A stretch of 64,000 nucleotides of DNA from Streptomyces niger (GTDB lineage Bacteria > Actinomycetota > Actinomycetes > Streptomycetales > Streptomycetaceae): the NCBI RefSeq assembly GCF_000718305.1, contig NZ_JOFQ01000007.1, forward strand, positions 186,001 through 250,000. Reading direction: 5' to 3'. Of this stretch, positions 16,809 through 25,666 are shown piece after piece. Below the pieces are notes generated by a model, which had not been told where the DNA came from, made no database searches, and saw only the letters and a program-made list of their open reading frames with translations. The translations under genes were made by a program, and so were the position numbers. Each line of letters starts with the position of its first letter. Position 1 is the first letter of the stretch.

Positions 16809-17646
16809 GGCCGGCAAGGCCCTGAAGCAGTTCGTCGCCGGGTACAACGAGGCCAACACGGCCAAGGACCCGGCGGCGACGGCCACGTACGAGACGGGCC
16901 CGCTGCGCGACATCGACCAGGCCGTCATCAAGGTCGAGCGCCGGAAGGGCGTCGGCTTCGGGCCGCTGGAACTGAGCGACGCGAAGTTCGTCATCCCGAA
17001 GATGGCGGGCTGGCCGAAGTTCTTCGTGGCCGACGCGCTCAGCAACCGCAAGAACACCCGCTGGACCCTGGCCTTCACCCGTAACGGACCGCAGGAGAAG
17101 TGGAAGGCCGCCTACCTCCTGACGTTGCCCAAGAACCGGACGCCGGAGTTCGCCACCGACAAGGACGGCTACGCCGAGGCGGTACCGGCCGGCAAGGGGA
17201 GCGGCGGCCTGACGATCGACCCGGCGAAGCTGAGCTCGACGTACGCGACGTACCTCAAGGCCGGCGAGGGCGACACCTTCGCGCCCGGACCGGCCACCGA
17301 CGGCCTGCGGCGCGACCGCGCGGCCGAAGCCGACGGCCTGGGCCGGCACATCGACACCGTCGACCAGCCGTACAAGTTCCCGGCCATGGCGCTGCGCACG
17401 AAGGACGGCGGTGCGCTGGCCTTCTTCGGCACGCGTTACTACCAGCGCAAGACGCTCTCCGCGGGCAGCACGATCGCCTACACCCCCGAGACCGAGGCAC
17501 TGCTGCAGGGCCAGAAGAAGAAGACCAACAAGATGACCTACACGACCGTCTCCGAGCAGGCCGTGAAGGTACCGGCCGAGGACGCGGGCGGCCGGGTGGC
17601 CTTCCTTAGCCGGCTGGAACAGAAGACGGCCGCCAAGGCGGAGTAG
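16681..17646 (+). CDS. Lipoprotein of unknown function after efeU
   Basis: This 321-residue protein has a lipoprotein signal with lipobox LTLSGC. The rest is soluble and conserved-looking (KFVIPKMAGWPKFFVADAL, FFGTRYYQRKTL), but not a family I can name. The ATG at 16681 has an AAGGAG site about 10 nt upstream. The gene overlaps efeU by 128 bp, so it is probably the fourth gene of the iron operon. It may still be unrelated, because homologous lipoproteins also occur away from iron genes. Confidence 0.75.
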   Translation: MTRRSPFRVPVAMMTASAALLTLSGCMTVHGEREKIPALSKAEAGKALKQFVAGYNEANTAKDPAATATYETGPLRDIDQAVIKVERRKGVGFGPLELSDAKFVIPKMAGWPKFFVADALSNRKNTRWTLAFTRNGPQEKWKAAYLLTLPKNRTPEFATDKDGYAEAVPAGKGSGGLTIDPAKLSSTYATYLKAGEGDTFAPGPATDGLRRDRAAEADGLGRHIDTVDQPYKFPAMALRTKDGGALAFFGTRYYQRKTLSAGSTIAYTPETEALLQGQKKKTNKMTYTTVSEQAVKVPAEDAGGRVAFLSRLEQKTAAKAE

Positions 17647-17655
17647 GCCCCGGCC

Positions 17656-18393
17656 TCAGCGGCCGATGGGCCAGGCCGCCGACTCGTGCTCGTTCTCACC
17701 CGCGTACGCGGCGCAGGAGTCGGTCAGCGCCTCCAGGAGGGTCAGCGGGTCCGGCAGCGGGCGCTCCGGGCCGCGCAGCCAGGACACCGGCGGCTGATCC
17801 CCGCCGAGCCGGGAGGGCGGCAGCAGGACGTAGCTGCCGCGGCAGTGCCAGCGCAGGCCCGGATGCTCGTCCATGGTCTCCGGGTGGCAGTCCAGCTCGC
17901 ACGGCCACCACTCGTCCTCGTCGTCCGGGGTGCCGCGGGTGGCGGTGAAGAAGAGCATCCGGCCCTGTCCGTACCCGGCGCCGCTCAGCGCGACCGGGCC
18001 GACCTCGACGCCCTCGCCCTCCAGCCGCTCCAGCGCCGCGCGCCCGGCGTCCAGGGGCACGTCCAGTACGTCATGGGCGATGCCGGTGGCGGTGACGAAA
18101 TTGGCCTGCGGGTGTTTGAGCAGCCACTGCCGGACCTTCTCGCGGTCGGTCGTGGCGACCGTCTGCCAGCCGAAGGAGATCGGATGGCGGCCCGGGGTGG
18201 GACAGCCGATGCGTTCACAGGAACAGCCGTAGCCGGACGGGTGCGCCGCGGGGGCCAGCGGGAAACCCGCATCGGCCGCTGCCAGCAGCAGGTCCTCGCG
18301 GCCGCCGGCCGCGGATCCCGTGTCCGTATCGACGCCGTCCGAACCGCTCCTCGGCCGGCGCAGCCACTGGGAGAACCTGCTCTTGCGTTCCAT
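17656..18393 (-). CDS. Prim-pol-like (bifunctional primase/polymerase N-terminal) protein
   Basis: This 245-residue protein resembles the standalone primase/polymerase N-terminal domains common in Streptomyces. AAADAGFPLAPAAHPSG opens the domain, followed by a Cys cluster GCSCERIGCPTPGRHP and FGWQTVATTDREKV. I do not see a convincing DxD catalytic pair; the segment HDVLDVPLDAG occupies the usual position. It may therefore be a non-catalytic relative. It faces the efe lipoprotein tail-to-tail with a 9-bp gap. A GAGGGG site precedes the ATG. Confidence 0.7.
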   Translation of the reverse strand: MERKSRFSQWLRRPRSGSDGVDTDTGSAAGGREDLLLAAADAGFPLAPAAHPSGYGCSCERIGCPTPGRHPISFGWQTVATTDREKVRQWLLKHPQANFVTATGIAHDVLDVPLDAGRAALERLEGEGVEVGPVALSGAGYGQGRMLFFTATRGTPDDEDEWWPCELDCHPETMDEHPGLRWHCRGSYVLLPPSRLGGDQPPVSWLRGPERPLPDPLTLLEALTDSCAAYAGENEHESAAWPIGR

Positions 18394-18512
18394 CTATCCC
18401 CTCACTTCGAGCGGTGGTCTGGGATCAATGCTGCCACCATCCTCCTCCTAGGGTGACCGGAGCGGAGATTCGGGGTGTACGGGACGCGTTGTAAAGGGGG
18501 CGCATCCGGCGC

Positions 18513-19115
18513 TCAAGAGGGGCGCGGACGGAAGCCCGCGAGCGCCGTATCGACAAGGCTGTCGGTGAACGCGTACGTCAATTCGCCGGTCCGCATCAGC
18601 CAGCGCTGTGAGAAAGGACTCAGTACCATCTCCGCCGCGATCCGCGGGTCCACCCAGGCCGCGATCTCCCCGGCCTCCTGGGCCGCCCGCAGCCGCTCGA
18701 CGTAGGCCCGCATGCCGGGCTCCAGCAGCCGCTCGACGAAGCGCGCCGAGAGCTGCTCGTCGGCCGCCCCGGCGGCGGCCAGCGCCCGGTACGGCGCCTG
18801 GAAGGCCGAATCCCGGAACTCGTCCACCGTGGCCCGCAGCACCGCTTTCAGATCCGCCGCGAGATCCCCGCTGTCCGGCAGCCCCGCCGCGTACCCCTCG
18901 ACGTCCGCGTCCGCCGTGAAGGCGTCCAGCAGCACATCGGCCTTGGACGGCCACCAGCGGTAGATCGTCTGCTTGCCGACCCCCGCCCGGGCGGCGATCC
19001 CCTCGACCGTGAGCCGCTGGTACCCGACCTCCCCGACCAACGACAGCGCGGCCTCGAAGATGGCCCGCCGGGAGCGCTCACTGCGCCGCGCGGCGTCCGG
19101 GGCCTTCCTGTCCAC
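18513..19115 (-). CDS. TetR-family regulator
   Basis: This 200-residue repressor has an N-terminal domain with IAARAGVGKQTIYRWWPSKA (about residues 35-55), a clean TetR helix-turn-helix. The C-terminal half is of the TetR_C type often seen with exporters. GTG at 19115 follows GAGGAG and lies 2 bp after the stop of the Rsm22-like gene, so translation is probably coupled. The target is unknown; no exporter is adjacent. Confidence 0.85.
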   Translation of the reverse strand: MDRKAPDAARRSERSRRAIFEAALSLVGEVGYQRLTVEGIAARAGVGKQTIYRWWPSKADVLLDAFTADADVEGYAAGLPDSGDLAADLKAVLRATVDEFRDSAFQAPYRALAAAGAADEQLSARFVERLLEPGMRAYVERLRAAQEAGEIAAWVDPRIAAEMVLSPFSQRWLMRTGELTYAFTDSLVDTALAGFRPRPS

Positions 19116-19117
19116 GT

Positions 19118-20074
19118 CTACTCCTCGCCCGGCACGGTGCCGCCCCACGAGGCGTCCCGCGCCGCGCGGTACACGGTCCCCTGCCGCTTGGTGACCGTAC
19201 GCCGCCCCAGCCCCTCGGCCGTGCACACGTCCAGCAGCACCTGCCCCTTGCGCAGCTGCGGCTTCCGCACGATCCGGGCCGCGGCCGGCTCCGCCGCCAC
19301 GCGGGTCGCCGCGACGTACGCGTACTTCTCGTCCTCGTACGGCAGCGACCCGCCCTTCACCTGCCGGTGCAGCGAGGACCGGTTCACCCGCGCCGAGAAG
19401 TGACACCAGTCCTCACCCGGAGCAATGGGGCACTCCGCGCTGTGCGGACACGGCGCCACGACCCGCAGCCCCGCCGCCACCAGCTGCTCACGGGCGGCGC
19501 GGATCCGCGCGAACCCCTCGGGGGTGCCCGGCTCGATCAGCACGGCCGTACGCGCCCGGCCCGCGGCCGCCACGACCGCCTCCCGGTCCTCGTCGGTCAG
19601 CTCGCCGAGCACGTACGAAACGGTCACCAGGTCGACGTCCTCCGGAACGGCCGGCCCCGTGCCGATCACCCGACGCTCCCAGCGCGTCTCCGCGAGCCGC
19701 CCCTCGGCCAGCTCCCGGCCGAGCGCGAGGGCCGGCTCGGCCCAGTCCCACACGGTGGTCCGCAGCCCCGGCCAGACATCGGCCGCCGCCCAGGCCGCCG
19801 CGCCCGTCCCGCCACCGATGTCCAGATGCGAAAGGGGCGCCCAGCCCGGCACCCGCGCCGCCGACTCCGCCAGCGCGCTCCGCACCGCCTCGAACGTCGC
19901 GGGCATCCGGTACGCGGCGTACGCGGCGACGTCCGCCCGGTCCCGGAGCACCGGCGCGTCGGTCGGCGTACGCCCCCGGTAGTTGGCGATCAGCCGCTCG
20001 ACGGCCGCCGTGGCCTGCTTCGCAGGCAGCCCGTCGAGGACCCCGCCCAGGGCCCCGCGCAGTTCTTCTTGCAT
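19118..20074 (-). CDS. Rsm22-like SAM-dependent methyltransferase family protein
   Basis: This 318-residue protein matches the Rsm22 (mitochondrial small-subunit assembly) family. The SAM-binding motif is LDIGGGTGAAAWAA (about residue 85). Further on, CPHSAECPIAPGEDWCHFSA carries the Cys cluster thought to bind an iron-sulfur cluster or zinc, followed by RVNRSSLHRQ. Family members are linked to ribosome small-subunit maturation. The C-terminus includes the LRKGQVLLDVCTAEGL element. It is the first gene of a two-gene unit with the TetR regulator. Confidence 0.8.
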   Translation of the reverse strand: MQEELRGALGGVLDGLPAKQATAAVERLIANYRGRTPTDAPVLRDRADVAAYAAYRMPATFEAVRSALAESAARVPGWAPLSHLDIGGGTGAAAWAAADVWPGLRTTVWDWAEPALALGRELAEGRLAETRWERRVIGTGPAVPEDVDLVTVSYVLGELTDEDREAVVAAAGRARTAVLIEPGTPEGFARIRAAREQLVAAGLRVVAPCPHSAECPIAPGEDWCHFSARVNRSSLHRQVKGGSLPYEDEKYAYVAATRVAAEPAAARIVRKPQLRKGQVLLDVCTAEGLGRRTVTKRQGTVYRAARDASWGGTVPGEE

Positions 20075-20233
20075 GCACCGAATTCTACGGCCCGGCCCCC
20101 CGGCCGATCGTAGGCAGTTACTGGCAGGGAACCACCGCGGACCGTCACCGCCACCACCGTCCACAAAGGCGGGCACCCGCACCCACCGGAAGCCGGAAGC
20201 CGGCATCCGACCCGCACCCGGTGGAGACGCACG

Positions 20234-20845
20234 TCACCACCGGGCCGGCGGCGGCGCGGTCAACTGATCCGCAAGCCGAGACAGCCGATCACGGAACCGC
20301 CGATGCCGCCGCGGCGCCGGCAAGCTGTTCTCGCCGGCCGCCGCGCTCACCAGATGCTGCACGGTGTCCAGATCCAGATCGGCGGGCTCCGCCGCCATCG
20401 GCACGGACAGTGCGTCGTGCGCCAGCGCCCCCAGCTCCCGGTCGCCCGAGTCCAGCGCCAGCACCGTCGCACCGTTGCGCCGCGCGTCGTGCACCCGCTC
20501 CAGCAGCCCGCCCCCCGGCGCGTCCGGCGCCACCACCAGGAGCGTCTCGCCCCGCCGCGCCGTCTCCAGCCGCCCGAGCCCGACCGACAGATGCGCCGGG
20601 ACGCCCAGCGGCACCCGGTGCCGTACCAGCGTCGGGGAGAGCTCCGGCAGCCCGGACCAGGCGGCCTCGTCGTCCAGATGCGCCGCCAGGTGCCACGGCT
20701 CGTACTCCGCGCTGCCGACGAGCAGCAGCCCGCCGCCGTGCGGCGCGACGGAAGCGCGCAGCGACCCGGCGAAGCGGCGGGTGGCCTGGATCCACTCGGT
20801 ACCGGCGAGGACTTCACGCAGCAGCGCGACGCGTACGGCATCCAT
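20234..20845 (-). CDS. SIS-like hypothetical protein
   Basis: This 203-residue soluble protein contains ETLLVVAPDAPGGGLLERVHD and NGATVLALDSGDRELGALAH. These resemble the central strands of SIS sugar-isomerase domains (xVxSxSG-like turn, then GAxVLAxT). The residues expected to contact a sugar phosphate are not clearly kept, so the assignment is structural only. The closing segment is basic (RRHRRFRDRLSRL). The ATG is at 20845. Confidence 0.6.
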   Translation of the reverse strand: MDAVRVALLREVLAGTEWIQATRRFAGSLRASVAPHGGGLLLVGSAEYEPWHLAAHLDDEAAWSGLPELSPTLVRHRVPLGVPAHLSVGLGRLETARRGETLLVVAPDAPGGGLLERVHDARRNGATVLALDSGDRELGALAHDALSVPMAAEPADLDLDTVQHLVSAAAGENSLPAPRRHRRFRDRLSRLADQLTAPPPARW

Positions 20846-20940
20846 GGCGGCATCCTGCCGCCGTACGCCCCGCGCCGCCGCGCCGTTCGAACGCCGTCAC
20901 CCGTACGGGGTGTGCCCGCGCGGCACGGGGCCGACGGCCG

Positions 20941-22470
20941 CTACGCCTGATGCCGCACCCGCCCGCCCGGCCCGGTGCCCTCCGCGCCTGGTTCCGTGCC
21001 CGACTCCGTGCCCGACTCCACCGCCGACTCCGCCGCCAGGTGATCGCGGGGCGCGTCCGGGACCAGCAGCCGGTTCAGCCGGGCCGGCACGTCGAAGCCG
21101 ACCAGCAGCACCACCAGCACCGTGCCCGCGAACGTGAGCAGCGCCAGCGCGCTGCCCAGCGACCGGCCCTCGGCCAGGCTCGCGCCCAGCACCGGCGCGA
21201 CCGCGCCGCCCAGCGCCCCCACGTTGTACGTGAAGCCCAGGCTCGCGGCCCGGGTCTCGGTCGGGAAGTGCCCGCCGATGTACCGCGGCAGCAGCCCCGA
21301 TATGCCGAAGCTGAGCGCCTGCAGGACGAAGAGCAGGACCCCGAGGAGCAGCAGGCTGTCGCGCGCGGCGAAGACCGGGAAGACGAAGACCAGCGAAGCG
21401 AGCAGGGTGACCGCGTACGCCTTCTGCGCGCCGATCCAGTCGCCGACGAACCCCGCCAGCCAGCAGCCCGCCATGGTGCCGAACCCGGCGAAGAACAGCA
21501 CGTTGGTGACCTCGCCGGGCGCGTAGTGCAGCTCGGTCTTCAGGTACGTCGGCAGCAGCGCCTGGATGGGCCAGGTGTAGAGGAAGGCGACGAAGACGGT
21601 GACGATCAGGGAGAGGTACAGCAGCCACCCGCGGCGCCCGCCGAGCTGGACCGCGAGCCCGCAGAGGGCGAGCGTCGCGAGGACGGCGAGCACCGGTATC
21701 GCGCCCGCGCCCACCGGCGTGAAGACGCCGAAGAGGGCGAGCGTGGCGACGACCGTCAGCACGGTGTTGACCGTGGCGCGCACCGGCGTCGCGAACAGCG
21801 GCCGGAACGGGTTCGGCTTCGTCTCCCGCGCGGCGACCGTCGCGGTCCACTCATCGGCCTCCGGCAGCGCCCGCCGCACCCACAGGGCGATCAGGATCGG
21901 CGCCAGCCCGATGTAGAACATCCAGCGCCAGCCGAGCGCCGGCACGACCCACTTGTAGCACTCGGCCGCCAGCACCGAGCCCACGGAGAAGCCGGAGATC
22001 AGGAAGCCGCTGGCCCGGCCGCGGACCCGGGACGGCCAGCTCTCCAGCACGTACGTCGCGCTGGCGCTGTACTCGCCGGCCATGCCCATGCCGATCAGCA
22101 GCCGGGCCACGAAGAGGCTGGTGTAGTCCCAGGCGAAGCCGCACGCGAAGGTGCCGAGGGAGTAGAGCAGGATGCTCGCGATCATCGACGCCTTGCGGCC
22201 GAACCGGTCGCCGAGCGCGCCGAGGACCGCGCCACCGAGCCAGCGGGTGATGAAGGCGCCGGAGACCAGGCTCGCGCCCTGCACCGTGCTGAGGCCGAAC
22301 TCGGCGCTGATCTCCGTCAGCACCAGGGTGATCAGGACGAAGTCGAAGCCGTCCAGGACGTAACCGATCCAGGCGGCGAAGAACGCCTTCCAGCGGGCCG
22401 GGGTCACCTCCCGGTACCAGGGCAGGGGCGACCCGGCCGGCCGGCGCGCGGGACGCGCGGCCCCGGTCAA
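20941..22470 (-). CDS. MFS transporter, sialic-acid/aromatic-acid-symporter type
   Basis: This 509-residue, 12-helix permease shows IGYVLDGFDFVLITLVL in helix 1, GDRFGRKASM in motif A and GEYSASATYVLESWPSRVRG in helix 5. This pattern is shared by NanT sialate and related organic-acid symporters. The C-terminal 45 residues are acidic and repetitive (ESAVESGTESGTEPGAEG). The start is TTG at 22470, overlapping the stop of the lyase gene as TTGA behind GGAG, so translation is coupled. Given the partner lyase, uptake of free sialic acid or a similar acid sugar is likely. Confidence 0.8.
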   Translation of the reverse strand: MTGAARPARRPAGSPLPWYREVTPARWKAFFAAWIGYVLDGFDFVLITLVLTEISAEFGLSTVQGASLVSGAFITRWLGGAVLGALGDRFGRKASMIASILLYSLGTFACGFAWDYTSLFVARLLIGMGMAGEYSASATYVLESWPSRVRGRASGFLISGFSVGSVLAAECYKWVVPALGWRWMFYIGLAPILIALWVRRALPEADEWTATVAARETKPNPFRPLFATPVRATVNTVLTVVATLALFGVFTPVGAGAIPVLAVLATLALCGLAVQLGGRRGWLLYLSLIVTVFVAFLYTWPIQALLPTYLKTELHYAPGEVTNVLFFAGFGTMAGCWLAGFVGDWIGAQKAYAVTLLASLVFVFPVFAARDSLLLLGVLLFVLQALSFGISGLLPRYIGGHFPTETRAASLGFTYNVGALGGAVAPVLGASLAEGRSLGSALALLTFAGTVLVVLLVGFDVPARLNRLLVPDAPRDHLAAESAVESGTESGTEPGAEGTGPGGRVRHQA

Positions 22471-23426
22471 CGGACCGGCTCCAGACCCGCGGCGGTCAGG
22501 TGCCGGGCGACCTCGGCGACGGCGTCCGGGCCGAGCGGGAGCTGCGGCGCCGCGGTGGCCGGGTGGTCGATGACGCCGAGCAGGTGCAGGGCCGCCTTGA
22601 AGGAGCCCAGCGCCGAGGAGCTGCGGCCCATCTCCGCCTCGGGGCCGACGTCGACCATGCCGAAGAGCGCGACCAGCCGCTCCTGCTCGGCCGCCGCGGC
22701 CGCCCAGTCGCCCGCGCGGCAGGCGTCGTGGAGGCGGACGTACGCGGCCGGGTCGACGTTGCCGATGCCCGGGACCACGCCGTCGGCGCCGGCCAGCAGC
22801 GCCGCGTCCACGGTCAGCTCCGCGCCGGTGAGCACCGCGAAGTCCGGCGCCGGGCCGGTGCGCCGGCCGTCCCGGCCGCCCAGCTCGACGAGGAGCCGGC
22901 GCAGCCCGCCCTCGTCGCCGCTGCTGTCCTTGAGGCCGGCCAGCGTGCCGTCCTCGGCCAGTTCCCGCACGAGTCCGGGGGAGAGCTTGCTGTGCACGGA
23001 CACCGGGATGTCGTACGCGAAGAGCGGCAGGTCCACGGCGGCCCGGAGCGCGCGGAAGTGCCCGGCGATCTCCTTCGGATGTGTACGGGTGTAGAAGGGC
23101 GCGGTGGCCACCAGCGCGTCGGCGCCCAGCCCGGCGGCGGTACGGGCGTGCTCGACGACCCGGGCGGTGGTGGTGTCGATGACCCCGGCCAGCACCGGCA
23201 CCCGGCCGTCCGCCGCCTTGAGCACGGTGGCCAGCGCCGTGGCCCGCTGCGCGTCGGTGAGGTAGGCGACCTCGCTGGTGGAGCCGAGGGCGAAGAGACC
23301 GTGCACGCCGCCGTCGACCAGGTGCTCCACCAGCCGCCCGAGGGAGCCGGTGTCGACCTCGCCGTGCGGGTCCAGGGGGGTGCAGACCGGCGGTACGACA
23401 CCGGTCAGCGGGGTGGGCAGTGCCAT
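22467..23426 (-). CDS. nanA: N-acetylneuraminate lyase-like DapA/NanA-family aldolase
   Basis: This 319-residue class I aldolase has the family nucleotide GSTSE (in FALGSTSEVAYLT), the catalytic Tyr in FAYDIPVSVH and the Schiff-base Lys in LAGLKDSSGD. The family splits sialic acid, synthesises dihydrodipicolinate or cleaves keto-sugar acids. The neighbouring sialidase and the shared operator favour N-acetylneuraminate lyase activity, giving ManNAc and pyruvate. ATG 23426 has a GGAG site; an ATG at 23465 is in frame but lies inside the operator. It is the first gene of the lyase-MFS operon. NanK, NanE and NagAB are not in this window. Confidence 0.78.
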   Translation of the reverse strand: MALPTPLTGVVPPVCTPLDPHGEVDTGSLGRLVEHLVDGGVHGLFALGSTSEVAYLTDAQRATALATVLKAADGRVPVLAGVIDTTTARVVEHARTAAGLGADALVATAPFYTRTHPKEIAGHFRALRAAVDLPLFAYDIPVSVHSKLSPGLVRELAEDGTLAGLKDSSGDEGGLRRLLVELGGRDGRRTGPAPDFAVLTGAELTVDAALLAGADGVVPGIGNVDPAAYVRLHDACRAGDWAAAAAEQERLVALFGMVDVGPEAEMGRSSSALGSFKAALHLLGVIDHPATAAPQLPLGPDAVAEVARHLTAAGLEPVR

Positions 23427-23458
23427 GACGGGCTCCAGAACGGCCAGAGGTCGGATGT

Positions 23459-23475
23459 GGGACATGGGATGTCCG
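23459..23475. promoter_or_regulatory. Sialic-locus operator, copy 1
   Basis: GGGACAT-N3-ATGTCCG carries a perfect inverted repeat (GGACAT/ATGTCC) 33 bp upstream of the lyase ATG, in the spacer shared with the GntR regulator. The same pattern, GGGACGT-N3-ACGTCCG, occurs before the sialidase gene at 24517. Confidence 0.65.
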
Positions 23476-23620
23476 ATGTCTGGGTCACAATAGACCCGGC
23501 CCGGAGCGGCCGGTCAAGAGGTCGCCGGCCGGATCATCCGGATCCACCCCGGCGATCCACCCCGGCGATCCACGCCGGCAACCCCGGCAATCCACCCCGG
23601 TGAGACGGAGAGGCAGACAC

Positions 23621-24310
23621 ATGGCGCGCGGCACGATGTCCGAGGACGTCCAGGCGCAGATCAAGCGGCTCATCCTGCGGCGGAAGCTGGTGCCCGGCGA
23701 TCCGCTGCCCACCGAGGCGGAGCTGGTCGAGCTGCTCGACGTCAGCCGGAACTCCGTGCGCGAGGCGCTCAAGGCGCTCCAGGCCATGCGCATCGTCGAG
23801 ATCCGGCACGGCTTCGGCACGTACGTCGGGTCGCTGACCCTCGACCCGCTCGTGGAGGGCATCGCCTTCCGGGCCGCGGTCCGCCACCACCAGGGTGAGG
23901 CCAGCCTGTACGAGCTGATGGAGGTGCGGGAGGCGCTGGAGGCCGGGCTGATCGCCTCGGTCGCGCGCAGCCTGCCCGCCGAGGACCTGGCCGTGCTGCG
24001 CGGCCTGGTCGACCGGATGGAGAAGGAGGCGGCGGTCGGCCGGGTGGACGGCGCCACCGACCGCGCCTTCCACCTCGCGCTCTACCGCTCGCTCGGCAAC
24101 CACCTGCTCAGCGAGGTGCTGGACGCCTTCTGGGACGCGCTGCGCCGGGTCCGCAAGGACCTGGACGACAGCAGCCAGGACCCCGAGGTGACCTGGCGTC
24201 AGCACCAGGAGATCGTCACCGCGCTGGAGACGGGCGACGGCGACCGCGCCGTCGAGGCGATGCACCGGCACTTCGACGGCATCCGGGAGCGCCTGAAGGA
24301 AGCCGTGTAG
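23621..24310 (+). CDS. GntR/FadR-family regulator of the sialic-acid locus
   Basis: This 229-residue protein has a winged helix (residues 5-75) with LPTEAELVELLDVSRNSVRE, then an all-helical FCD effector domain. The FCD domain carries conserved acidic and His residues (VREALEA, FHLALYRSLGNHLL, HQEIVTALE) that bind a metal and a carboxylate ligand. It is divergent from the lyase and upstream of the sialidase operon. Both targets carry the same palindrome, so it most likely represses them until the sugar acid or a product binds. The ATG at 23621 follows GGAGAGG. Confidence 0.85.
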   Translation: MARGTMSEDVQAQIKRLILRRKLVPGDPLPTEAELVELLDVSRNSVREALKALQAMRIVEIRHGFGTYVGSLTLDPLVEGIAFRAAVRHHQGEASLYELMEVREALEAGLIASVARSLPAEDLAVLRGLVDRMEKEAAVGRVDGATDRAFHLALYRSLGNHLLSEVLDAFWDALRRVRKDLDDSSQDPEVTWRQHQEIVTALETGDGDRAVEAMHRHFDGIRERLKEAV

Positions 24311-24348
24311 GCAGCCGCGGGCGAGCCCGCGCCGGGTCGCGTAACGGG

Positions 24349-24388
24349 TCAGGAGGCGGCGCGCTCCAGGAAGTCCGCCGCCTCCTGA
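24349..24388 (+). terminator. Stem-loop after the GntR gene
   Basis: TCAGGAGGCGGC and GCCGCCTCCTGA form a perfect 12-bp stem with a 16-nt loop, 39 bp after the stop. Confidence 0.55.
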
Positions 24389-24516
24389 CCCCTTGCGTAC
24401 AGCCGGAGTTCACCCGCAGTTCCCTCCGATGTGGCATACGCGCGAGACGGGCGACACGGGGCATGTCGGGTGCCTTGACGCCCCGTTGGGCGCTCCCTAT
24501 GGTCACCGCAAGACAA

Positions 24517-24533
24517 GGGACGTCCTACGTCCG
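24517..24533. promoter_or_regulatory. Sialic-locus operator, copy 2
   Basis: GGGACGT-N3-ACGTCCG lies 30 bp before the sialidase GTG. It has the same length, spacing and asymmetric flanking G residues as the site at 23459. Confidence 0.65.
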
Positions 24534-24562
24534 GTCGTTGCATCCGGCCGTTAGGGGCTGCC

Positions 24563-25666
24563 GTGGCGTACGAGACTTCGCAACCCTTCCGAGCGGGGAC
24601 CGGCGGCTACGCCAGTTTCCGCATCCCCGCCGTGGTCGTGACGGAGGCCGGTACCCTGCTGGCCTTCGCCGAGGGGCGCGTCACCTCGGCGTCCGACACC
24701 GGCGACATCGACCTCGTCCTCAAACGCTCCACCGACGGCGGCCGGACCTGGGGCCCGCTGAGCGTCGTCGACAACAACGGCACCGGCACCGCCGGCAACC
24801 CGGCCCCCGTCGTCCTGCACACCGGCCCGCACCGCGGCCGCGTCGTACTCGTCCACGTACGCAACGCGGGCAGCGCCACCGAGAGCGCCATCCTGCGGGG
24901 CGAGGTCTCCGCCGCCGACGGCCGCCGGGTCTGGCTCCAGTACAGCGACGACGACGGGCTGACCTGGAGTGCCCCGCGCGAGATCACCGCACAGGTCAAA
25001 CGGTCGAACTGGCGGTGGTACGCCGCCACCCCCGGCCACGCGCTCCAGATCCGCGAGGGCGCCCACGCCGGCCGGCTGGTGGTCCCCGCCAACCACTCCA
25101 TCGCGCCGACCGAGCCCGGCGACACCGGCGAAGAGGGCCGCTACAACGGCGGCCACGTCCTGCTCAGCGACGACGACGGGGAGACCTGGCGGATCGGCTA
25201 CACCGACTCCAACCCCAACGGCTACATCAACGCCAACGAGACCACCGCCGCCGAACTCCCCGGCGGCCGTCTCTACTTCAACTCCCGCAACGACTCCGAC
25301 GCGCCCGGCACCAGGGTCGACGGCTACTCCGCCGACGGCGGCGACCACCTGGAGAAGCCCCTCCGGGCCCAGGCCGGCCTCGCGGCCCCCGTCGTCGAGG
25401 GCAGCGTGCTCCACCTGGGTACCCCGGACGTGCTGCTCTTCTCGGCCCCCGCCGACCGCGAGTCCCGCGCCCTGATGACCGTACGCGCCAGCCGCGACCA
25501 GGGCCTGACCTGGTACGACGCGCACACCGTCAGCGGTCTCCCGGCCGCCTACTCCGACCTCGTGCGGATCGATCCCGACACCGTCGGACTGCTCTACGAA
25601 ACCGGCGACTTCAGCGCCTACTCGACGATCACCTTCCGCCGCATCCCCGTGGAGGAGCTGGCATGA
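24563..25666 (+). CDS. Exo-sialidase (BNR/Asp-box), cytoplasmic type
   Basis: This 367-residue protein has the sialidase FRIP motif (YASFRIPAVVV, about residue 20) and four Asp boxes: STDGGRTW, SDDDGLTW, SDDDGETW and SRDQGLTW. The six-bladed propeller is therefore complete. Expected active-site residues include the FRIP Arg, the Tyr/Glu pair (ETGDFSAYSTI region) and further Arg residues. No signal peptide or carbohydrate-binding domain is present, so the enzyme should act inside the cell on sialosides brought in by the ABC system encoded after it. GTG 24563 follows AGGGG, and the stop overlaps the next ATG. Confidence 0.88.
   Translation: MAYETSQPFRAGTGGYASFRIPAVVVTEAGTLLAFAEGRVTSASDTGDIDLVLKRSTDGGRTWGPLSVVDNNGTGTAGNPAPVVLHTGPHRGRVVLVHVRNAGSATESAILRGEVSAADGRRVWLQYSDDDGLTWSAPREITAQVKRSNWRWYAATPGHALQIREGAHAGRLVVPANHSIAPTEPGDTGEEGRYNGGHVLLSDDDGETWRIGYTDSNPNGYINANETTAAELPGGRLYFNSRNDSDAPGTRVDGYSADGGDHLEKPLRAQAGLAAPVVEGSVLHLGTPDVLLFSAPADRESRALMTVRASRDQGLTWYDAHTVSGLPAAYSDLVRIDPDTVGLLYETGDFSAYSTITFRRIPVEELA

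Noticed and set aside
20221..23094. Long plus-strand open frame
   Set aside because: Shadow of the SIS-like, MFS and lyase genes on the minus strand.
24349..24543. Small minus-strand open frame ending in a protein-like LYARGQEAADFLERAAS
   Set aside because: The end coincides with the terminator stem, and no domain or ribosome site supports it. A decayed gene cannot be excluded.
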